Source of the DNA: Streptomyces sp. NRRL F-6131
GTDB taxonomy: Bacteria > Actinomycetota > Actinomycetes > Streptomycetales > Streptomycetaceae
NCBI GenBank assembly: GCA_000719695.1
Contig: JOHN01000019.1
Coordinates: forward strand, 57,447 to 121,446
Length of the DNA: 64,000 bases
Direction of reading: 5' to 3'
Every line of letters starts with the position of its first letter. The first letter of the stretch is position 1. Shown one piece after another: positions 33,207 through 41,531 of the stretch. Under the pieces are notes generated by a model. That model did not search any database. It was not told the DNA's origin and saw nothing but the letters and a program-made list of their open reading frames with translations. The position numbers and the translations under genes were made by a program.

Positions 33207-34346
33207 ATGACCGTTCTCGACCACAGACACCACACGGCGGTACCCGGTTGGCTGCCCGGGGCCACCGCCCCGCGCACCGACCCGTCCCCGCTGCTCCCGG
33301 ACCCCGCTCCCGTCCGCGTGCTCGGTACCCCCGCGCTGGAGAAGTGCGACCCCGCGCTGCTCCGCGAGCTGTACCGCCGGCTGGTCGTCGGCCGCCGGTA
33401 CAACCAGCAGGCCACCACCCTGACCAAGCAGGGCCGGCTCGCCGTCTACCCGGCCTCGACCGGGCAGGAGGCCTGCCAGGTCGCCGCCGCGCTGGTGCTC
33501 GGCGAGCGCGACTGGCTGTTCCCCAGCTACCGCGACACCCTGGCCGTCGTCTCCCGCGGGGTGGACCCGCTGGAGGCGCTCACCCTGCTGCGCGGCAACG
33601 CCCACACCGGCTACGACCCCCGGGCCACCCGGACCGCGCCGCTCTGCACCCCGCTGGCCACCCAGGGCCCGCACGCCGTCGGGCTGGCGCACGCCGCCCG
33701 GCTGAGCGGCGAGCCGGTGGTCGCGCTGGCGATGCTCGGCGACGGCGGCACCAGTGAGGGCGACTTCCACGAGGCGCTGAACTTCGCCGCCGTGCTCCAG
33801 GCGCCGGTGGTCTTCCTGGTCCAGAACAACGGGTACGCGATCTCCGTCCCGCTCAGCGCGCAGTCCGCCGCCCCGACCCTGGCGCACAAGGCCGTCGGCT
33901 ACGGGATGCCCGGCCGACTGGTCGACGGCAACGACGCGCCCGCCGTGCACGCGGTGCTGGCCGAGGCGGTCGAGCGGGCCAGGACCGGTGGCGGCCCGAC
34001 CCTGGTCGAGGCGCTCACCTACCGGGTCGAGGCGCACACCAACGCCGACGACGCCACCCGCTACCGCACCGAGAACGAGGTGGTGGCCTGGCGGGAGCAC
34101 GACCCGATCGCGCTGATGGAGCGCGCGCTGCGCGACCTCGGCGTGCTGGACGACGCCCTGGTCCGGGAGGCGGCCGAGGAGGCCGAGGCGCTCGCCGCCC
34201 GGATGCGCGCCGAGTTCCACGCCGACCCGGAACTCGACCCGATGTCGCTGTTCGCCCACGTCTACGCCGAGCCGACCCCGCAGCTGCGCGAGCAGGCCGC
34301 GCGGTTGGCCGAGGAACTGGCCGCCGAGGCCGAGGTGCAGCACTGA
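33207..34346 (+). CDS. bkdA: Branched-chain 2-oxoacid dehydrogenase E1 alpha
   Basis: A 379-residue thiamine-diphosphate enzyme subunit. The cofactor-binding motif GDGGTSEGDFHEALNFAAV runs to the expected N-N in FLVQNNGYAISV. EARTHT-like VEAHTNADDATRY marks the phosphorylation-loop region. With E1 beta and E2 it decarboxylates 2-oxoacids from Val, Leu and Ile to acyl-CoAs that prime branched fatty acids and polyketides. Pyruvate cannot be excluded as a substrate from sequence, but operon structure and the Lrp neighbour favour BCKDH. GGAGG precedes ATG 33207. Confidence 0.92.
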   Translation: MTVLDHRHHTAVPGWLPGATAPRTDPSPLLPDPAPVRVLGTPALEKCDPALLRELYRRLVVGRRYNQQATTLTKQGRLAVYPASTGQEACQVAAALVLGERDWLFPSYRDTLAVVSRGVDPLEALTLLRGNAHTGYDPRATRTAPLCTPLATQGPHAVGLAHAARLSGEPVVALAMLGDGGTSEGDFHEALNFAAVLQAPVVFLVQNNGYAISVPLSAQSAAPTLAHKAVGYGMPGRLVDGNDAPAVHAVLAEAVERARTGGGPTLVEALTYRVEAHTNADDATRYRTENEVVAWREHDPIALMERALRDLGVLDDALVREAAEEAEALAARMRAEFHADPELDPMSLFAHVYAEPTPQLREQAARLAEELAAEAEVQH

Positions 34347-35353
34347 TGACGACCGCCGTCTCCCCCGCCGTCTCCGCCCGCACCGCCAGCATGGCGCAGG
34401 CGCTCAACACGGCCCTGCGCGACGCGATGCGCGAGGACCCGACGGTGCACGTGCTCGGCGAGGACGTCGGCGCGCTCGGCGGGGTCTTCCGGATCACCGA
34501 CGGGCTGACCGCCGAGTTCGGCCCGGACCGCTGCCTGGACACCCCGCTCGCCGAGGCGGGCATCCTCGGCACCGCCGTCGGCATGGCCATGTACGGGCTG
34601 CGGCCGGTGGTCGAGATGCAGTTCGACGCCTTCGCCTACCCGGCGCTGGAGCAACTGTTCTCGCACGTCGCCAAGATGCGCAACCGCACCGCCGGCAAGC
34701 TGCCGCTGCCGATCACCGTCCGGATCCCCTACGGCGGCGGCATCGGCGGCGTCGAGCACCACAGCGACGCCTCCGAGGCGTACTACGCCTCGACCCCGGG
34801 CCTGCACGTGGTCACGCCGGCCACGGTGGCCGACGCCTACGGGCTGCTGCGGGCCTCGATCGCCTCGGACGACCCGGTGGTCTTCCTGGAGCCCAAGCGG
34901 ATGTACTGGGGGAAGGCGGAGTTCGACCCGGCCGCCCCGGTCGAGCCGATCGGCCGGGCCGTGCTGCGCCGGACCGGCACCTCCGCCGTGCTGATCACCT
35001 ACGGCCCCTCGCTGCCGGTCTGCCTGGAGGCGGCCGAGGTGGCCAGGGCCGAGGGCTGGGACCTCGCAGTGCTGGACCTGCGCACCCTGGTGCCGTTCGA
35101 CGACGAGACGGTCTGCCGGGTGGTGCGTTCGCTGGGCCGCGCCGTGGTGGTGCACGAGGCGGGCGGCTTCGGCGGCACCGGGGCGGAGATCGCCGCCCGG
35201 GTCACCGAGCGCTGCTTCCACCACCTGGCCGCGCCCGTGCTGCGGGTCACCGGCTTCGACATCCCGTACCCGCCGCCGATGCTGGAGCACCACCACCTGC
35301 CCGGGGTGGACCGGATCCTGGACGCGGTCGCCCGGCTCCAGTGGGAGGACTGA
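34346..35353 (+). CDS. bkdB: Branched-chain 2-oxoacid dehydrogenase E1 beta
   Basis: A 335-residue transketolase-like beta subunit: VLGEDVGALGGVFRITDGL near the N terminus, PVVEMQFDAFAYPALEQL, and the helix KVVTPA-equivalent HVVTPATVADAYGLL. The C-terminal transketolase domain contains VLDLRTLVPFDDETV. It forms the alpha2beta2 E1 with the upstream product. The ATG at 34346 overlaps the E1-alpha stop by one base (TGATG), ensuring equal synthesis. Confidence 0.93.
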   Translation: MTTAVSPAVSARTASMAQALNTALRDAMREDPTVHVLGEDVGALGGVFRITDGLTAEFGPDRCLDTPLAEAGILGTAVGMAMYGLRPVVEMQFDAFAYPALEQLFSHVAKMRNRTAGKLPLPITVRIPYGGGIGGVEHHSDASEAYYASTPGLHVVTPATVADAYGLLRASIASDDPVVFLEPKRMYWGKAEFDPAAPVEPIGRAVLRRTGTSAVLITYGPSLPVCLEAAEVARAEGWDLAVLDLRTLVPFDDETVCRVVRSLGRAVVVHEAGGFGGTGAEIAARVTERCFHHLAAPVLRVTGFDIPYPPPMLEHHHLPGVDRILDAVARLQWED

Positions 35354-35355
35354 GG

Positions 35356-36717
35356 ATGATGCCCGTCGTGCGCGAGTTCACCCTGCCCGACCTCGGTGAG
35401 GGACTCACCGAGGCGGAGGTGGTGCGCTGGCTGGTCGAGGTCGGCGAGGTCATCGCGGTCGATCAGCCGGTGGTGGAGGTGGAGACCGCCAAGGCGGTGG
35501 TCGAGGTGCCCTGCCCGTACGGCGGGGTGGTGACCGCGCTGTTCGGCGCGGAGGGCGAGGAGGTCGCGGTCGGCGCGCCGCTGGTGACGGTCGCGGTGTC
35601 GCCGGGCGAGGGCGAGCGGCCGCTCGCGGCCGTTCCGGTGGCGTCGGCGGCTCCGGTGGCGGAGCGGGCCGCGGCGGTGGAGCGGCCGCTGGTCGGTTAC
35701 GGGGTCGCCGAACCGAGCCGTGGTGGCCGGCGGCGCCGGGTCGGGGGCGGGGCGGCGGCCGTCGTCGTTCCGGTTGCTCCGGCGGCTCCGGTCGTGCCGG
35801 CGGTTCAGGTGGCCCCCGTTGCTCCGGTCGTTCCCGCGGTGATCTCGCCGTTGGTGCGGCGGCTGGCCCGGGAGCAGGGCGTCGATCTGGCGGCCGTCAC
35901 CGGCAGCGGGCCGGACGGGCTGATCATGCGGGCGGACGTCGAACGCGCGGTCGCGGCCAAGGTCTCCGCACCGGTCGCCGCGCCGGGAGCGCCGGGAGCG
36001 GTACCGGTGGGCGCGGTGTCCGACGGCGGCGGCCAGGTCGTCCCGCTGCGCGGGCTGCGCAAGGCGGTGGCCGAGAAGCTCGGCCGCAGCCACCGGGAGA
36101 TTCCCGCCGCGACCTGCTGGGTGGACGCGGACGCCACCGAACTGATGGCGCTGAGGCGGCAGTTGAACGCCACTCCGGGGCCGAAGGTGAGCGTGCTGGC
36201 GCTGCTGGCCAGGATCTGCACGGTCGGGCTGGAGCGCTTCCCCGAGCTCAACTCCAGTGTGACCGAAGCCGGTTCGGGCATCCTGCGGCACTCGGCCGTG
36301 CACCTGGGCTTCGCGGCGCAGGGCGAGCGCGGCCTGGTCGTCCCGGTGGTGCGGGACGCCCAGCGGCTCACCACCGAGCAACTCGGCACGGAGCTGGGCC
36401 GGTTGACCGAGGCGGCGCGGACCGGGGCGATCGCTCCGGCCGAGCTGACCGGCGGGACGTTCACCCTGAACAACTACGGGGTCTTCGGGGTGGACGGCTC
36501 CACCCCGATCCTCAACCACCCGGAGGCGGCGATGCTCGGGGTGGGCCGGATCGTCGCCAAACCCTGGGTCCACCAGGGGGAGTTGGCGGTGCGGGAGGTG
36601 ACCCAGCTGTCGTTCACCTTCGACCACCGGGTCTGCGACGGCGGTACCGCGGGCGGGTTCCTGCGGTTCGTGGCGGACTGCGTCGAGCAGCCGGGTGTGC
36701 TGTTGCGGCAGCTCTGA
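35356..36717 (+). CDS. bkdC: Branched-chain 2-oxoacid dehydrogenase E2 acyltransferase
   Basis: The 453-residue protein has a single N-terminal lipoyl domain (FTLPDLGEGLTEAEVVRW; lipoyl Lys in VETAKAVVEVP) and a Pro/Ala/Val linker. A peripheral-subunit-binding domain (PLVRRLAREQGVDL) leads to the catalytic domain ending with the HxxxDG active site in FDHRVCDGGTAGG. ATG at 35356 lies three bases after the E1-beta stop, with GGGAGG upstream; ATG 35359 is an alternative. E3 is not encoded here, which is usual because lipoamide dehydrogenase is shared. Confidence 0.94.
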   Translation: MMPVVREFTLPDLGEGLTEAEVVRWLVEVGEVIAVDQPVVEVETAKAVVEVPCPYGGVVTALFGAEGEEVAVGAPLVTVAVSPGEGERPLAAVPVASAAPVAERAAAVERPLVGYGVAEPSRGGRRRRVGGGAAAVVVPVAPAAPVVPAVQVAPVAPVVPAVISPLVRRLAREQGVDLAAVTGSGPDGLIMRADVERAVAAKVSAPVAAPGAPGAVPVGAVSDGGGQVVPLRGLRKAVAEKLGRSHREIPAATCWVDADATELMALRRQLNATPGPKVSVLALLARICTVGLERFPELNSSVTEAGSGILRHSAVHLGFAAQGERGLVVPVVRDAQRLTTEQLGTELGRLTEAARTGAIAPAELTGGTFTLNNYGVFGVDGSTPILNHPEAAMLGVGRIVAKPWVHQGELAVREVTQLSFTFDHRVCDGGTAGGFLRFVADCVEQPGVLLRQL

Positions 36718-36732
36718 GCGTCCGCGGCCGGC

Positions 36733-36782
36733 ATCCCCGATCGCCCTGGGTGGTGGATCCACCACCCAGGGCGATCGGGGAT
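36733..36782. terminator. 50-bp perfect palindrome after the bkd operon
   Basis: Twenty-five-base arms (36733-36757 and 36758-36782) are exact inverted repeats with no spacer, centred on GGATCC. It starts 16 bases after the E2 stop and should end transcription of the bkd operon. The absence of any unpaired loop and of a T-tract is unusual. Confidence 0.85.
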
Positions 36783-36837
36783 CGGGGAGAGTAGCGCGTC
36801 CGGGGGGCGGGTGTCCGGGCTTCGCGCGATTTGTCGG

Positions 36838-36951
36838 ATGAGCACTTCGGGCGTGCCACGCTTCCTGGGCGTCAGCAGAGACAAGCCAGGTGGTGGCGAG
36901 GGCCGGCCGGAGGCGAAACGATTCTCTTGGGTACTCGAAACGTTGCGGTGA
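36838..36951 (+). CDS. Short leader ORF overlapping the globin-reductase gene
   Basis: ATG at 36838 opens a 37-codon frame (MSTSGVPRFLG... ending VLETLR) whose TGA at 36949-36951 overlaps the GTG start of the next gene as GTGA. The downstream gene lacks its own ribosome binding site at that GTG, so this ORF could couple or regulate its translation. The ORF's own Shine-Dalgarno is weak. It may instead be non-coding; I do not recognise the peptide. Confidence 0.4.
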   Translation: MSTSGVPRFLGVSRDKPGGGEGRPEAKRFSWVLETLR

Positions 36952-38852
36952 AGTCCCGCAGAACTCTTCTGGTCCGTACCGGGCACGGCTCGGCGGCGGC
37001 CTCGGCCGTCCCCGGTCTGCCGGACGTCGAGCCCGATGCGGTGGCGGACGTCGCGGCGGAGGTCGGGGCGCAGGCCGCGCCGGACCCGGGCGTGGACCTG
37101 GTGCCGTTGCCGGCCGCGGAGCCTGAGGCACCGTCGGGTACGCCGCTCCCGCCGGACCTGCCGCCGATGACCGGGCCGGTGGCGCCGGGACCGCTGGTGC
37201 TCGGACCGTTGGTGCTCGGACCGGTGCTGCCCGTGCTGCCGGTGGCGCCCGTGGTGACCGGTCCGGTGGCGCCCGTGGTGCCCGTCCAGTCCGTCCGGCC
37301 GGTGGTCCCCGCGCCGCCGTCCGCGCCGCCCGCCGTCCCGCCCCGGCCCGTGGAGCCGCCCGCCGTCCCGGCCGCCGTGCCTGCCGCTGTGCGGCCCGTC
37401 GCTGCACCGGCCGCCACTGGACCCGCCGCCTCTGGACCCGCCGCTGCGGTGCCCGCCGGGCCGGGGGCCGGTGGTCCCGCGATCGAGCCGCTGTTCACCA
37501 GTGCGCCCGGTCTCAACTGGGCCGGGCCGGGGGACCAGTGGTCCCGGGCCTGGGCGCCGCGCGGCCTCGACGGTGCCGGCTCGCCGGCCGCACCCGCCGC
37601 TGCCTCGGAACCGGGAACGGGGCCGGGACCGGTGCAGGTGCCGGCGCCGGAGAGCGCCCGGGCCGCCGCGCCGGATCTCCGTGCGGCCGCCGAACTGCCG
37701 CCCACCGCACGGGACATCGAGCTTATCCGGACCAGTCTGGCGGTGGTCGAGCCGGTCGCCGACCGGGCCACCGCGCACTTCTACGCACTGATCTTCCTCG
37801 GCCACCCCGAGATCCGGGCGCTGTTCCCGGCCGCCATGGACGTCCAGCGCGACCGGCTCTTCCGCGCCCTGCTGACGGCGGCCCGCAGCGCCGGGGACCC
37901 GGACGGCCTCCGTGCCTACCTGAGCGCGCTGGGCCGCGGCCACCGCCGGTACGGCACGCTGACCGATCACTACGGCCCGGTCGGTGAGTGCCTGGTGGCG
38001 GCGCTGGCCAAGTACGCGGGCAGCCGGTGGAACGCGGAGACCGAACTCGCCTGGCGCCGGGTCTACCGACTGGTCTCCTCGATCATGATCGAGGCCGCCG
38101 AGGAGGCCGCCCGCACCTCGCCGCCCTGGTGGCAGGGCGAGGTGGTCGCGCACGAGCGCCGCACCCCGGACGTCGCGGTGCTCACCGTCCGGCCGGACCA
38201 GGCCTACCCGTACCGGGCCGGGCAGTACGCCGGTCTGGAGACGCCCTGGTGGCCGCGGGTCTGGCGGCACTTCTCGTTCGCCTCGGCGCCCCGGCCGGAC
38301 GGCCTGCTGACCTTCCACGTCAAGGCGGTGCAGGCGGGCTGGGTGAGCAACGCGCTGGTGCACCGGGCCGCGCCCGGGGACGTGCTGCGGCTCGGTCCGG
38401 CGGCCGGCGGGATGACCCTGGACCACGCCGCCGGCACCGACCTGCTGCTGGTCGGCGGCGGCACCGGGATCGCGCCGCTGCGGGCGCTGGTCGAGGAGGT
38501 CGCCGAGCACGGCGCGGCGGGCCGCTCGGTGGAGGTGTTCCACGGGGCCCGGACGGCCGCCGAGCTGTACGAGCTCGCGGGACTGCGGGAGTTGGCGGGC
38601 CTGCACCGCTGGCTGACCGTGCGCGCGGTGCTGTCCGGTCCCGGCGCGGGGACGGCCGAGGCCGCCGCCGCGGGTCTGCTGGCGGGTGAACTCCCCGAAG
38701 CGGTGGCCAGGTTCGGCCCGTGGACCGGTCGGACGGCGTACCTGGCCGGCCCGCCCGCGATGATCCGGCGGGCGAGCGGGGTGCTGCTGCGGTCCGGGGT
38801 GCCCGCCGAAAGGATCCGGCACGACCTGGTGGGTGACCTGGCCGCGCCGTGA
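36948..38852 (+). CDS. Globin fused to FAD/NAD(P)H oxidoreductase, with long disordered N terminus
   Basis: The product of about 634 residues starts with some 250 residues very rich in Pro, Val and Ala. A globin domain (about 251-385) follows, with the proximal His in LGRGHRRYGTLTDHY. A ferredoxin-reductase-type module (about 395-634) has FAD motif RHFSFASAP and NAD(P) motif VGGGTGIAPLRALV. This order is that of flavohemoglobins, which turn nitric oxide into nitrate. The N-terminal extension is not part of Hmp. Start is uncertain: GTG 36948 (coupled to the leader ORF) is used; TTG 36927 and others are in frame further upstream. Confidence 0.82.
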   Translation: MKSRRTLLVRTGHGSAAASAVPGLPDVEPDAVADVAAEVGAQAAPDPGVDLVPLPAAEPEAPSGTPLPPDLPPMTGPVAPGPLVLGPLVLGPVLPVLPVAPVVTGPVAPVVPVQSVRPVVPAPPSAPPAVPPRPVEPPAVPAAVPAAVRPVAAPAATGPAASGPAAAVPAGPGAGGPAIEPLFTSAPGLNWAGPGDQWSRAWAPRGLDGAGSPAAPAAASEPGTGPGPVQVPAPESARAAAPDLRAAAELPPTARDIELIRTSLAVVEPVADRATAHFYALIFLGHPEIRALFPAAMDVQRDRLFRALLTAARSAGDPDGLRAYLSALGRGHRRYGTLTDHYGPVGECLVAALAKYAGSRWNAETELAWRRVYRLVSSIMIEAAEEAARTSPPWWQGEVVAHERRTPDVAVLTVRPDQAYPYRAGQYAGLETPWWPRVWRHFSFASAPRPDGLLTFHVKAVQAGWVSNALVHRAAPGDVLRLGPAAGGMTLDHAAGTDLLLVGGGTGIAPLRALVEEVAEHGAAGRSVEVFHGARTAAELYELAGLRELAGLHRWLTVRAVLSGPGAGTAEAAAAGLLAGELPEAVARFGPWTGRTAYLAGPPAMIRRASGVLLRSGVPAERIRHDLVGDLAAP

Positions 38853-38862
38853 GCCGGTCCCG

Positions 38863-39390
38863 TCAGGCGAGGTCGGGGGCGAGCATGGCGAGGACGCCCT
38901 CGATGTTGGCGGCCAGGTAGGCCCGCAGGCTGGGCGGCACCACGTTGACCGAGGTGACGCCCTCGCGGGTGAAGGGGATCCGGACCACCTCGTAGTCGCC
39001 GTTGGGCTCGTCCACCTCGGGGCCGTGCCGCCGGTCGAGGTCCATCGAGGCGAGCCGGCAGACGAAGAAGTGCTGCACCTTGACCCCGTGCGGGTGGAGC
39101 GGGGTGCCGTCGTCGTGGAGGGTGTGGCTGATGGTGTCCACGAAGGCGGGCACCACGTCGACCACCTTGCCGCCGAGCTCCTCGTCCACCTCGCGGTGCA
39201 GGGCGTCGACCACGGTGCGGTCGCTCGGCTCGACGCCGCCGCCGGGGGTGATCCAGTACGGGTGCGGGGCGCCGGGGCGGGTCCGCCTGATCAGGATCAT
39301 CGAGGCCGGTCCGTACGGGTCGTTCGGGTCCACCTCCAGCACGATCGCCCGGGCGGTGCGTTTGACGACGGGGCGGGGTGGGGTGCGCAT
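38863..39390 (-). CDS. Nudix hydrolase
   Basis: The 175-residue protein carries the Nudix box from about residue 48: GGGVEPSDRTVVDAL followed by HREVDEELGG, with the metal-binding glutamates in REVDEE. Nudix enzymes hydrolyse nucleoside diphosphates linked to another moiety; the substrate is not evident. ATG at 39390. Its stop is ten bases from the convergent globin-reductase stop. Confidence 0.9.
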   Translation of the reverse strand: MRTPPRPVVKRTARAIVLEVDPNDPYGPASMILIRRTRPGAPHPYWITPGGGVEPSDRTVVDALHREVDEELGGKVVDVVPAFVDTISHTLHDDGTPLHPHGVKVQHFFVCRLASMDLDRRHGPEVDEPNGDYEVVRIPFTREGVTSVNVVPPSLRAYLAANIEGVLAMLAPDLA

Positions 39391-39454
39391 GGCGACCTCC
39401 GGGGCCGGAGCGTTGTGCGGGAGTCTCCCGCAGCCCGGACCGGCCGAAACGCGC

Positions 39455-39484
39455 CCCGCCCCGGGTACGTCCGTCCGGGGCGGG
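39455..39484 (-). terminator. Terminator of the holin-like gene
   Basis: Arms CCCGCCCCGG (39455-39464) and CCGGGGCGGG (39475-39484) pair perfectly around a 10-base loop, 18 bases after the stop at 39502. Confidence 0.75.
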
Positions 39485-39501
39485 TCGGCGGGTGTCCGCG
39501 G

Positions 39502-39876
39502 TCAGTCGTCGTCGAGGGCGAGGCTCAGGCCCCAGGAGACCAGGCTGATGATCAGCGCGCCGAACAGCGCGGCCCAGAAGCCGTCGACGTGGAAGTCGAG
39601 ATCGAGCTTGTCCGAGGCCCACGAGGTGAGCCAGAGCATCAGCGCGTTCACCACGAAGGTGAACAGGCCCAGGGTGAGGATGAACAGGGGGAGGGAGAAC
39701 AACTGGACCACCGGCTTGATCAGCCAGTTGACCACGCCGAAGACCAGCGCCACGGCGACCACCGTGAGCGTCTTGTGCTTCCAGTCGTCCCCGGTGAGCG
39801 TGATCCCGGAGACGATCCAGGCGGCGACCCAGATGGCCGCCGCGTTGATCAGTGTCTTGATGACGAAACCCTTCAT
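39502..39876 (-). CDS. Phage holin family (PF04020-type) small membrane protein
   Basis: A 124-residue protein with four hydrophobic helices and the family motif VFGVVNWLIKPVVQLFSLPL followed by LTLGLFTFVVNALMLWL. The C terminus is acidic (LALDDD). Despite the name, chromosomal members are widespread housekeeping membrane proteins of unknown function and no phage genes are near. ATG at 39876. Confidence 0.85.
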   Translation of the reverse strand: MKGFVIKTLINAAAIWVAAWIVSGITLTGDDWKHKTLTVVAVALVFGVVNWLIKPVVQLFSLPLFILTLGLFTFVVNALMLWLTSWASDKLDLDFHVDGFWAALFGALIISLVSWGLSLALDDD

Positions 39877-39989
39877 GGGGCCAGCGTCCCAGGTCGGTCA
39901 AGGGGTGACGGCGCACCGGACGACGCACCGGACGGCGCGGTGGTGTTGAATGCCGGTGGTTCGAGGTCCCGACGAGGAGGGCGCGCCCG

Positions 39990-40307
39990 ATGAAGCTGTT
40001 CCGGCTGGACCACCTGGACGCCGAGCGCGCCGCCAACGACGGCGCGTACCTGCGGTTCCTGCGCGAGCCGCGGATGTCGGCCGGCCTCTACGCGCTCTCC
40101 CCCGGCGACACCGACACCCAGACCGCGCACGCCCAGGACGAGATCTACCAGGTGATCAGCGGCCGGGCCGAACTCACCGTCGGGAACGAGACCGCCCCGG
40201 TGGGCCGCGGCACCGTCGTCTACGTGCCGGCCGGCACCCCGCACCGGTTCCACCACATCACCGAGGAACTGCGGGTGCTGGTGGTCTTCTCGCCGCCCGA
40301 GGACTGA
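39990..40307 (+). CDS. Cupin-domain protein
   Basis: A 105-residue single cupin. The first motif is HAQDEIYQVISGRAELTVG and the second is VPAGTPHRFHHI, giving the His/Glu metal ligands. Small cupins are isomerases, dioxygenases or sensors; no specific role is evident. GAGGAGG precedes ATG 39990. The TenA gene begins 81 bases later on the same strand. Confidence 0.88.
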   Translation: MKLFRLDHLDAERAANDGAYLRFLREPRMSAGLYALSPGDTDTQTAHAQDEIYQVISGRAELTVGNETAPVGRGTVVYVPAGTPHRFHHITEELRVLVVFSPPED

Positions 40308-40388
40308 ACCCCCGAGGACTGGACCCCCGGGGCGGGCCCGGCGGACGGGCCCCGGGGACGGCGCGGACCGGCCGGTTAGGGTCGGGGC

Positions 40389-41057
40389 ATGAGCCTGAGC
40401 CTGACCGAAGAACTCTGGACGGCGATCGAGCCGGTCTACGCCGAGATCCTGGCCCACCCCTTCCTCGCCGGCCTCACCGACGGCACCCTGCCGCGCGAGG
40501 CGTTCCGCCACTTCGTCGTGCAGGACTCGCACTACCTGCGCGACTACGCCCGCGCGCTGGCCGTCTGCGCGGCCAAGGCGCCCGGCGAGGAGGAGGTGCG
40601 GGCCTTCGCCGACGACGCGATCGGCGCGCTGGCCGCGGAGCAGGGGATGCACGCCGAGTTCATGGGCGCCTTCGGCGAGAGCGCCGAGGGCGCCGCCGCC
40701 GAGCCGGTGCTCCCGACCACCCGGGCGTACACCAGCTACCTGCTCGCCACCGTCTACGGCGGCTCCTTCGCGGAGGCGGTCGGCGCGGTGCTGCCCTGCT
40801 ACTGGATCTACGCCCGGGTCGGCGAGCAGCTGCTCGCCGAGGGCTCCCCCGACCCGCTCTACGCGAAGTGGATCGCCACCTACGGCGACGAGGCCTTCCA
40901 GTCCGTGGTGCGGCGGGTGCTGGCGCTGACCGACCGGCTCGGCGAGGAGATCTCCCCCGCCGAACGGCGCCGGGTGGTCGAGCACTTCGTGACCACCTCG
41001 CGGTACGAGTGGATGTTCTGGGACGCCGCCTGGCGCCGGGAGACCTGGCCGGTCTGA
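40389..41057 (+). CDS. tenA: TenA-family aminopyrimidine aminohydrolase (thiaminase II)
   Basis: A 222-residue all-helical protein. TenA signatures include FRHFVVQDSHYLRDYARAL and the catalytic Cys in VLPCYWIYARVG, with a Glu-containing C terminus. TenA hydrolyses damaged thiamine products such as aminomethyl-HMP to HMP, feeding salvage of the pyrimidine that ThiC makes de novo (thiC lies at 49283). No TPP riboswitch is seen here. Confidence 0.9.
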   Translation: MSLSLTEELWTAIEPVYAEILAHPFLAGLTDGTLPREAFRHFVVQDSHYLRDYARALAVCAAKAPGEEEVRAFADDAIGALAAEQGMHAEFMGAFGESAEGAAAEPVLPTTRAYTSYLLATVYGGSFAEAVGAVLPCYWIYARVGEQLLAEGSPDPLYAKWIATYGDEAFQSVVRRVLALTDRLGEEISPAERRRVVEHFVTTSRYEWMFWDAAWRRETWPV

Positions 41058-41252
41058 GGCCCGGGACCGGGGTCGTTCCCCGAGGTCGGGGCAGGGGTTC
41101 ACCCGGGGTCCGGGCTCGGGGTGATCTCCGGGTTCTCTCCGGGCCGTTGGCCCTCGTTCCGCCCCCGGTGCCCCCGTACGATCGAAGTACCGAAAGCGAG
41201 CGGGATGCGGCACCGGACGGCAGCCGACCCCAAGGGGAGAGAAGGAACGGAC

Positions 41253-41453
41253 ATGGCTGAGCTCTGGAAGTCGCTGCCCTCGTGGGTGCGGAACATCGTT
41301 GTCCCGGTGCTGGTGCTGATCCTGGCGTGGAACCTGCTGATGTTCGTCTTCGGCGTGGTCGGCGCGCTGCTGGCCTTCGCCGTCAAGGCGCTGGTGGTGG
41401 TCGGCATCGCCGCCGCCGTGGTGATCCTGGTGAAGAAGGCCGCCAGGAACTGA
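41253..41453 (+). CDS. Small membrane protein (DUF5326-like)
   Basis: A 66-residue protein: short amphipathic start MAELWKSLPSWVRN, two hydrophobic helices and a basic end VKKAARN. Small proteins of this kind are conserved in Streptomyces with unknown function. GAAGGAA lies ahead of ATG 41253, and a strong terminator follows, so it is a monocistronic gene. Confidence 0.8.
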   Translation: MAELWKSLPSWVRNIVVPVLVLILAWNLLMFVFGVVGALLAFAVKALVVVGIAAAVVILVKKAARN

Positions 41454-41462
41454 CCGGACGTC

Positions 41463-41509
41463 CCCGACGCCCGCGCCCCCGAGGAGGGGGCGCGGGCGTC
41501 GGGCGTTTT
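41463..41509 (+). terminator. Strong intrinsic terminator
   Basis: An 18-bp perfect stem (41463-41480 with 41486-41503), loop GAGGA, then CG and TTTT. It also separates the convergent OleD-like gene ending at 41532. Confidence 0.95.
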
Positions 41510-41531
41510 CGCCGGGGCCGGGGCCGGGGCT

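Noticed and set aside
35356..36717. Missing E3 subunit gene in the dehydrogenase operon
   Set aside because: Not an anomaly: actinomycete bkd operons usually lack E3 and use a shared lipoamide dehydrogenase.
36921..36950. Non-standard ATT start of the globin-reductase gene seven bases after GGAGG
   Set aside because: GGAGG at 36909-36913 precedes ATT, but TTG 36927 and the coupled GTG 36948 are simpler; evidence is too weak to call ATT.
39502..39876. Phage remnant suggested by a holin-family protein
   Set aside because: PF04020-type proteins are ordinary chromosomal membrane proteins and no other phage gene is near.
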